Of a stretch of DNA of 64,000 bases, positions 57,367 through 64,000 are shown one piece after another (positions within the stretch are counted from its first letter, which is position 1; each line of letters starts with the position of its first letter). This stretch comes from Phytophthora hibernalis (lineage: Eukaryota > Oomycota > Peronosporomycetes > Peronosporales > Peronosporaceae): NCBI GenBank assembly GCA_012656075.1, contig JAAKBF010000045.1, positions 1 to 64,000 of the forward strand, in the 5' to 3' direction. A model generated the notes under the pieces. It did not search any database. It saw only the letters and a list, made by a program, of their open reading frames with translations, and was not told the origin of the DNA. A program made the position numbers and the translations under genes.

Positions 57367-58915
57367 ATGGATTGGAGCTCCGTATACGAGAACAGCGGCG
57401 AGGAGCAGGGCAACTGGGAGGACCACGGAGAGACGCGCTCCTCGCGTAATGCGCACCGGCTGCTACACCGCGCGACGTCGCTCCCTCGTCAAACAGCAGG
57501 CCTCGAGCGCGCAGTACTCGCCCCTGGTGGCCTACGCCTTCACCGTCAACTACATCCTGGGCGTCGGGTCTCTGGGCATTCCCTACGCCTTCTACCGGGC
57601 CGGGTTGGTGATGGGCAACGTAATGATATTAGTGGTCACTCTTGTCTCGTACATGACAGTCATGTGGGTCTGCGAGAGCGTGGCCCGCGCCCGCGAGGCG
57701 TTCGTCCTGAGTTATCTATTGGACGAAACGACGTCTCTAAAGTCCGTCTCGTACGCTTCCACGCCAGGCCAATACACGCCCACGACCTCCAGGAGCAACG
57801 CAGCCCTCGAATTCGACGACTTCCCCGAGGTGACGCAGCTCTGCGACCGATTCCTGGGCCCCGTGGGCTCCAAAATGTACCAGATCTCGCTCCTGGGACT
57901 CATGTACGGGGGCTTGTGGGATACAGCCAAGTGTTCGTCAACACGTTCTTGACGCAGGTGGATCACATCGGAGACTGGCAGCTCACGAGCGTCCACGCCG
58001 CCGCTGTGTTCGCCTGCATCGTGCTGCCGCTCTCGTGCTCCGACCTGACGGAGCAGATCTACGTGCAGCTGACCATGTCGGTGGTGCGCTTTGTGGCACT
58101 GCTGATTATGATCGTCAGCGCTGCGTATGCGGTCTACGGAGACCCGTACGACAGCGGTGCGATGCTTGAGCCCATCCCGAGTCGGCGCTGTACATTAGCG
58201 ACTACTCGCTCGTGGACTTCACGGGCTTCGGCGTCATGTTCAGCACAGGTGTGTTTTCGCAGTTGTTTCAACATTCAGTGCCCGGCTTGCTCGCGCCACT
58301 TGGCGCGAGGAACCAGGAGAAAGCGTCGGCCGTCTTTGGCAGCACACTGCTCACGACGATGGTGTTTTACATCGCGTTGGGATCGATTTGCTCCCTGTAC
58401 TTTGGACCAAAGCTGGCATCGAGTGTGAACTTGAACTGGGCCGAGTTTACATGGGGGATCAACGAGTCGATGACGCTTGTGCCGTTGTGGGCGAAACTCT
58501 TGTCGATGATCGTTGTGGTTTTCCCGCGCTGGATACTCTGAGCGTGTTTCCTCTCATTTCCGTGACGCTTGGGGATAATATGGCAGCTGTAGTGCCCAAG
58601 CGATGGACTCAGGGTGGCAGAAGACCTTTCTGGAAGCTCTTGTGCCGAGTTGGTGCAGCCGTGCCTCCGTTGTTGATATCCATGTTCGTTTCGGACCTGT
58701 CGGTCACGCTTCAAATTAGTGGACTGATGGGTATTTACGTGGCATTCTTCGCGCCTGCCTTGCTGCAATTGCTAGCCAGCCGTGAAATCTCGACAACGAA
58801 CGTCTACAGTGGAAAGTTTAGCGGGACAGGTTATGTTTACGGTGTGCTGGTATTTGGAATGTTGGCGCTTCTTGTCTTGCTCTATCAGCTCGTACTTCAG
58901 ATTACCGGTGGGTAA
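57367..58915 (+). CDS. AAAP-family transporter, TMEM104-like
   Basis: A multi-span membrane protein of the amino acid/auxin permease superfamily; substrate unknown. The ATG at 57367 starts a soluble N-tail (MDWSSVYENSGEEQGNW). The first membrane unit is YSPLVAYAFTVNYILGVGSL with GIPYAF, the helix-1 glycine motif of the superfamily. Next come helix 2, an acidic loop ending DFPEVTQLCDRFLGP, the segments YSQVFVNTFL and VMFSTGVFSQLFQHSVPGLL, and a final hydrophobic helix YVYGVLVFGMLALLVLLYQL. The DRFLGP-type loop and overall pattern resemble TMEM104. One-base switches occur near 57,490, 57,918 (TGGG), 58,185 and 58,525; each joins consistent segments. An initiator-like element sits just upstream. 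Confidence 0.7.
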
Positions 58916-59429
58916 GGCTGAACAAATTGGCGTGTGGGATACAAGTATTACCACACAGATGAATTGCTTGTCAGGCAGCTCTGCGTCGAGAAAGGCAGGA
59001 GGAGTAAAGTTTGGAGCGTGTTCAGGATTAACATCCTTTTCATCGCCCTCTTCCCTGCTCGATTCACGGTTGCTGAAGTGCAAAAGAAATGAATATGTAT
59101 TGACATAAATTGGCGTGTCTTCCTCTTGGTTTTAGAAACGGGGTGATTGATGTATTAATTGCACACGCCGAAGACATGACGTTTCTTCAAAGTGCGTAGT
59201 ACTACGGTACCGGTACTTCATTTTGAGCCAGCGATGTCTTTGACACAGCTACGTTCTAGCCATAGTTATGGGTGTCTTCAAACCAGTGGTTCCTGTTTCG
59301 ATATCGTCCAGTCACTGAACAGGTGCCCGTGGTAAAGAGTGCTTGCCAGAGTTTGTAGACAACAAAGCGAAGATGCAAAGGTAAGTTTTTATTCCGTTCA
59401 AAGCAGTTCTATCCTGCTCTAAGTTTTGC
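58916..59429. other. Convergent intergenic region, no gene
   Basis: Lies between the 3' ends of the TMEM104-like gene and PDR copy 2. It contains the small palindrome GTACCGGTAC near 59206. No terminator class can be assigned in a eukaryote by eye. Confidence 0.4.
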
Positions 59430-62400
59430 TTAACGCTTGAGATGGTTGATGTAGCGCAGCGAAAACAGCGCCAAGACGCGGAAGACCACGATCAGGATGA
59501 TGAGGATCATGGCATTTCTCCAGATGTCGTCGTGCTTCATGTCGAACGAATCCTCAACGTATTGCTTCAGCGTGATGTCGCCAACCGTGGGCGGTGCATC
59601 TTGCAACACATCACAGCCCACCTTGTCACCCGAGCAATCACCGAGAACCAGCGCGACCAAGATGGCGATACTGTACGTTGGCGGCGAGATCCAATGCACC
59701 CACATGTACCCGGTCGGAATGCTGCCAGTCGGCGGGTTGAAGCCTGCGAACAGCATAAAGATGGAACTGAGCAATGCTCCGATGGTCGTGGCGACAGCGA
59801 CACTGGGCAGGGCGTACACCAGAAGTTGGCCGAGGTAGACGAAGAGAAGTGCGTTCAAGGAGACAATCACCCAGTAGTAGAAGAACGTGATGTATCCCGT
59901 GAAGCCCACGCTCGGGTAGAAGATAATCGTGAACAGCAGACTCGAGAAGAAGATGTACGGGATCTCCACCAGCGTACCAGCGATAAAGTACCAAAGAGCG
60001 TTGTACGTCTCCGACGCTCGCTCGCGGTAGAAGGCCGTACGCTCATCAGCAGCGACTGGCATGACGCTGTTAAAGCTGATAATGCCCAAGAAGACGGTGC
60101 TCACGAAGACAAGACCGATACCAGCGTTTGCTCCGCTGTATGTGCTGTAGTCGGTTCCCTGGTAGATCATGGCGAAGACACACGCGAGGACGACGCTGAT
60201 CATCAGGCGCGTGAGGTTGTACGTCGGGGTGCGCCAGTACATCCGGAAGAAGCGACGGCACAGCAGATCAAATTGTGTCAAGGAGTTCGATGCCCGCTTG
60301 GTATCAAACATGAGTTCGGGCAGGTGCGGCGACGGACGAAGCACACCTTCCTGGTCCAGGTCTTCCTCCATCAAAGCCTTCTGGTCACTCACCACGAAGC
60401 GGTCAGCAAAGTCCAAAGGCTGCGACTGATCGGCACCAGCAGCGGCCTTGCCACCTCCAACACCAGCACCAATGCACTCCAACATCCACGTGGCAGGATT
60501 GTAGCCGGGCTTGATCGGGTTGATACCAGGGTAGCCCTGGAAGTAGTTGATCAGGTTCTGGGAGTCCTTGCCCAACTCACCGAAGTAAACCATGCGACCA
60601 CCGCGACGAAGCAGAAGCAATGAGTCGAACAGGTTGAACACCTCCGTGCTTGGCTGGTGGATGGTACACACAATCGTCCGGCCAGAGTCCGCGATCTTGC
60701 GAACACCGTTCATGATGAGCTTGGCCGAGCGCGCGTCCAGACCACTCGTGGGTTCGTCCATGAAAATGATGCTGGGCTGCGCTGCCAACTCCACGCCGAT
60801 CGTCACGCGCTTCATCTGCTCCGTGGACGATCCGCGGATGATCTTGTCGGCAATGGGTCCGAGCTCCAGCAAGTCGATACACTCCTCAACAGACTCCATC
60901 TTCTGAGCGGTGGGGATACTGGCGTCCTGACGCAGCATAGCCGAAAAATGAGTGCTTCACGCACCGTAGCGGAGTCAGAGTGGATGTCCATCTGCTCACA
61001 GTAGCCCGTGCATCTGCGGATGGCGAGGTCGTTGGAAGGGTGCCCGTTGAGTAGAATCTTGCCTTGGATTTTGCCTCCGGTCTTGCGGCCGGCAATGACG
61101 TCCATGAGTGTAGTCTTGCCAGCGCCGGATGATCCCATTAGCGCTGTCATCGTACCGGGGATAGCAAATCCGGAGACTCCCTTGAGCAGGTCAATTTGTT
61201 CGTCGTTGGTGGCACCAGGGAGCGGCACGGAGTACCAGAGATCATGGAAAGCGAGAGTCACGGGGATTGCAATACCGCGGCCGGTTGGTTCGGCCGGGAC
61301 GTTGATGGTGGGGACACCTCCCATGATATCGTCGACGTTGTGGATTTCAATGACGCTCTGGTGCTCCTTAGGCGTCGTTGGCATCTGGTTGTACACCATT
61401 TGATCACCAGTAGATTGCTCGTCTTGCTCGAGGACAGCAACATTTTCGGGGCTCTCGTATCTCTTGTACTCCAGCACCAAGTAAGAGCAGAAGACAAAAG
61501 CGGCGTAGCCGACGATGAAGTAGATCCAACCGTACCAGATCCATGCCGACTCAGTCTGCAAGCCAAAAAGGCTGAGGTTGTACTTGCCAACGGTTTGGTT
61601 GTACTCGGTACAGTAATCGATGCCTTGGTAGATGCACACATCGAACTTGGAGGCCAAATACTGGTTGACGCTTAGCGAGCGAATGCCCCAGGCGAGAGGG
61701 TTGATCCAGTAAATCCAGATGAGGTAGTCCGGGATATCACTTTTTGTGATCAGGAAGCCACCGAACATCATGAAGAACAGCACCGCTACCATCATGAGAG
61801 GCTGAGCAATGGTCAAATTGGGTGACGCAGCCGAGAGGAAGAAGAAGAAGCTCGTGAACCACATCTGGCAAAGGAAAAGTGTGACGAGGAACACAATAAA
61901 GCGATCCACGTCGTCCACATATCCACCAAACCAGTAAGTGATTGCACCGAAGATGATCGTCTCGAGAATACTCAACGGGATCTGCGAAATCGACACGGCC
62001 AGCACGTACGCACTCGAACGGAAAAAGTTGGCGCCACGCTGTTTGTAGAAAACGGTACGGGCCTCAATGTACGTCGCTACTTGTGATGCTTGACTCATGG
62101 ACAGGAACATGGCAACTGAGAACAGCAAACCCAAGGTAAGCTGGCTGTCTGAGTCATCCATCTGCCAGAAGGTTGAGCCGTACAGCAGACCCATGACTAT
62201 GATCATAACTGCGCGGCCCACAAGGTAAGTGACATCACGGGCCGTCAGCACCATTTGGCGTTCCAACAACGTTGAGAAGTCCTCGCTGAAAGTCTGGCGG
62301 AAAGGCTTCATATCGGCGAACACCATTGTGTCCTGCACTGGAGCATCGAGGAGCTTCAGTGTGGTGTGGTAAATGCTCGACTCCTGGAAGCGTGCAGCAA

Positions 62401-63712
62401 ATTCATCAGACTCGCTCGGCACACTGTTGGGAGATCCAACGATGTACGTGTCCTGCTTGTTGGTACCAAGATCGAGCAGGAAATCGGCCACGTCCTTGCG
62501 GGGAGGGCAGTGAAAACCCATGTTCTCGAAGTAGGGCACCGCATCCTCGCGCTTGCCGTGGAACATGATGCTACCTTCGTGCATCAATAGCACATCGTCA
62601 AAGAGCTCAAACACTTCCGGTGAAGGCTGGAGCAGAGAGATCACGACGGTTGCGTTGAAGTTGCGCGCGGCACTCTTCATGGACTTGCAGATGTCGTAGG
62701 TGGCAGCACTGTCAAGACCCGTGCTGATCTCGTCCAGCAGTTGCAGACGCTTCATACCGAACATCATCTCACCCGTGGTGACACGCTTTCGCTCACCTCC
62801 CGACACACCGCGAAGCATAGCGTTACCGACGACGGTGTCTTTGCAGTTGTCCAGACCGAGCTTCTTCACAGTCACGTCGGGTGCGAACTTGTGGTGAGCG
62901 TTCATGACTTCAAGCGCGTGGTCGTGCTGTTCGGGCGTGCAGTTCTTCAGTGCCTCGATCACCCAAGGCTCCAGTTCCTTACCCGCGCAGCATCGGTGAG
63001 CAAACTGGAATGTCTCCTGAACCGACAAGCGAGGGTAGTGGTCGTCGATCTGGTTGGCGTAGGCCACGTATCGGGGCAGCACCTCCAGCAGTTCGCTGCG
63101 GTCCTTGCCGTTGAAGTCGACTTCTCCGTTTAATGTGATATTCGTGTCCATGTGGAACCGGTTGGCAAGCACCTTCATGAGCGACGACTTGCCTGAACCG
63201 GGCTGACCTAGCACTAGCGTGATGCGGCCGGGTCGGAACACACCGCTGATGCCGCGCAGAATCTTCTTCTCTACTGTCACCTTGGTGGAGCTGCAGCAAA
63301 GGCTTGTGAGACCCTGCGTCACCTCGTTGATCAGAGTTGGCACTTCGAGGTTACCGCCCTTGATCTGCGGCACCTCGGCCGACAGCTCGAGGTTTCGGAA
63401 GCGGACTTCGAGACCGGGAATGGGGTGACCTAGAGCGTTCTCGATAACGGTCGACAGCGTTGAGTTCATGGTGAAGACACCATCGGCCATCAGTGCGGCG
63501 GCACTGGTCAGGTCGTCCTTGGTGAGCTCCTGAGGTTCCGGGAACATACTTTTCGTGCGGGGCAGTCTGTCGTAGTCACTCATGGAACCATTGGAGCTGA
63601 GGCGGCGCGAACTGAAGCGAGGAAGACGGTAGGTGGACACGTGGGGGACCATTTCGGGGACGACATCACCGACGCTCTGGTTATCGTCCGTGTCACTGCT
63701 GGGTTTGTGCAT
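59430..63712 (-). CDS. Full-size PDR-type ABCG transporter (copy 2)
   Basis: A plasma-membrane multidrug/lipid exporter, NBD-TMD-NBD-TMD. The ATG at 63712 opens a Ser/Asp-rich cytosolic N-tail, followed by GHPIPGLEVRFRNLELSAEV. NBD1: GQPGSGKSSL (about 63215), VSGGERKRVTTGEMMFG, LLDEISTGLDSA. TMD1 has NFFRSSAYVLAVSISQIPLS. NBD2: GSSGAGKTTLMDVIAGRKTG (about 61130), STEQMKRVTIGVELA, IIFMDEPTSGLD. TMD2 contains AADERTAFYRERASETYNAL and ends INHLKR. Total about 1,420 residues, usual for the class. There is a single frame switch at about 60,950 in a TTTTT run (REALIF then SAMLRQDAS); otherwise the gene is open and intronless. It is a clear paralogue of copy 1, same strand. Confidence 0.92.
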
Positions 63713-64000
63713 CACCGGGGATTGCCTTGGTGCCCCTCCATCGAAGTCGAAGGTGGGGGCGAAAGGGTTGCGATGTTTGTTGCTCGGCAGGAGCAGAATT
63801 TGAAAATGAGGATTGCCACGGCGGCCTTCGGTGTAACTTAACCAGCGGGGTGGATCCGCATGGCGAGGGCGACAACAATCCTGGATGGGCTCATGTCTAT
63901 CCCAGCGGAAAGCACAAGCTTACGCGGTCATCAGCCGCTGTGTACATTGATTAGCGTTTGTATGCAGCAGCCGCTGAGTGAGCTGTGTGTACCCGTACAA
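63713..64000. promoter_or_regulatory. Upstream region of PDR copy 2
   Basis: No gene. On the minus strand CTCATTTTCAAATTC (63802-63816, about 90 bp upstream of the ATG) resembles the oomycete initiator with one position missing. Confidence 0.3.

Noticed and set aside
59442..60623. 393-codon open frame on plus strand
   Set aside because: Antisense to PDR copy 2; composition (Asp/His/Arg/Gln) is a codon shadow.
1..64000. CRISPR arrays, bacterial operons, rRNA or tRNA genes
   Set aside because: No regularly spaced repeats, ribosomal RNA landmarks or cloverleaf tRNA candidates were noticed. Introns and gene content are eukaryotic.

Overview
The window looks like nuclear DNA of a plant-pathogenic oomycete, most likely Phytophthora or a close relative in the Peronosporales. 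The evidence is a Crinkler (CRN) effector with the LxLFLAK-type and HVLVxxP motifs, MULE transposons carrying a Ulp1 protease domain, Gypsy gag remnants of the oomycete type, a lone DHCR7 sterol gene, paired PDR-type ABCG transporters, flagellar and centriolar genes (centrin, a ZMYND12-like protein), and short GT-AG introns of about 56-77 bp. One initiator-like TCATTYYNCAWTTT element precedes a gene start. Species cannot be fixed from sequence alone.

Layout. 1-9.5 kb: a PIKK kinase, SMG1 (nonsense-mediated decay), on the minus strand and running off the left edge. 9.5-24.5 kb: a transposon graveyard. It holds Gypsy gag remnants, a MULE-Ulp1 element with introns, and a pair of nested TTAA-flanked (piggyBac-like) elements. 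The outer nested element contains a MULE that carries two inverted internal segments, plus a hAT fragment. 24.6-27.5 kb: APC5, a subunit of the anaphase-promoting complex. 27.5-34.2 kb: a truncated GT71 mannosyltransferase copy, the CRN gene, a zinc-finger-like hypothetical gene, an internally deleted SERCA pseudogene and AT-rich spacer. 34.2-64 kb: a gene-dense block of GT71 mannosyltransferase, ZMYND12-like protein, RluA-type pseudouridine synthase, copper P-type ATPase, R1R2R3 MYB, centrin, NOC2, a CAMK-like kinase, PDR transporter 1, DHCR7, a TMEM104-like AAAP transporter and PDR transporter 2. The alternation of compact housekeeping DNA with repeat- and effector-bearing DNA is the two-speed pattern known in these genomes.

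Genes working together. SMG1 acts in mRNA surveillance. APC5, centrin and MYB3R-type factors belong to cell-cycle and centrosome functions. NOC2 and the pseudouridine synthase act on ribosomes or RNA. The two PDR pumps flank DHCR7 and an amino-acid-transporter-like gene, giving a membrane, lipid and transport neighbourhood.

A caution on quality. Many clearly conserved genes (SMG1, APC5, CRN, GT71, Cu-ATPase, MYB, kinase, both PDRs, the TMEM104-like gene) switch frame by single bases, usually inside homopolymers. Other genes (pseudouridine synthase, DHCR7, ZMYND12-like, NOC2, centrin) are perfectly open once introns are removed. The breaks in conserved genes therefore look more like assembly indels than real pseudogenes, whereas the transposon genes carry true decay such as stops and inversions. 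Coordinates for broken genes are given as whole gene spans.
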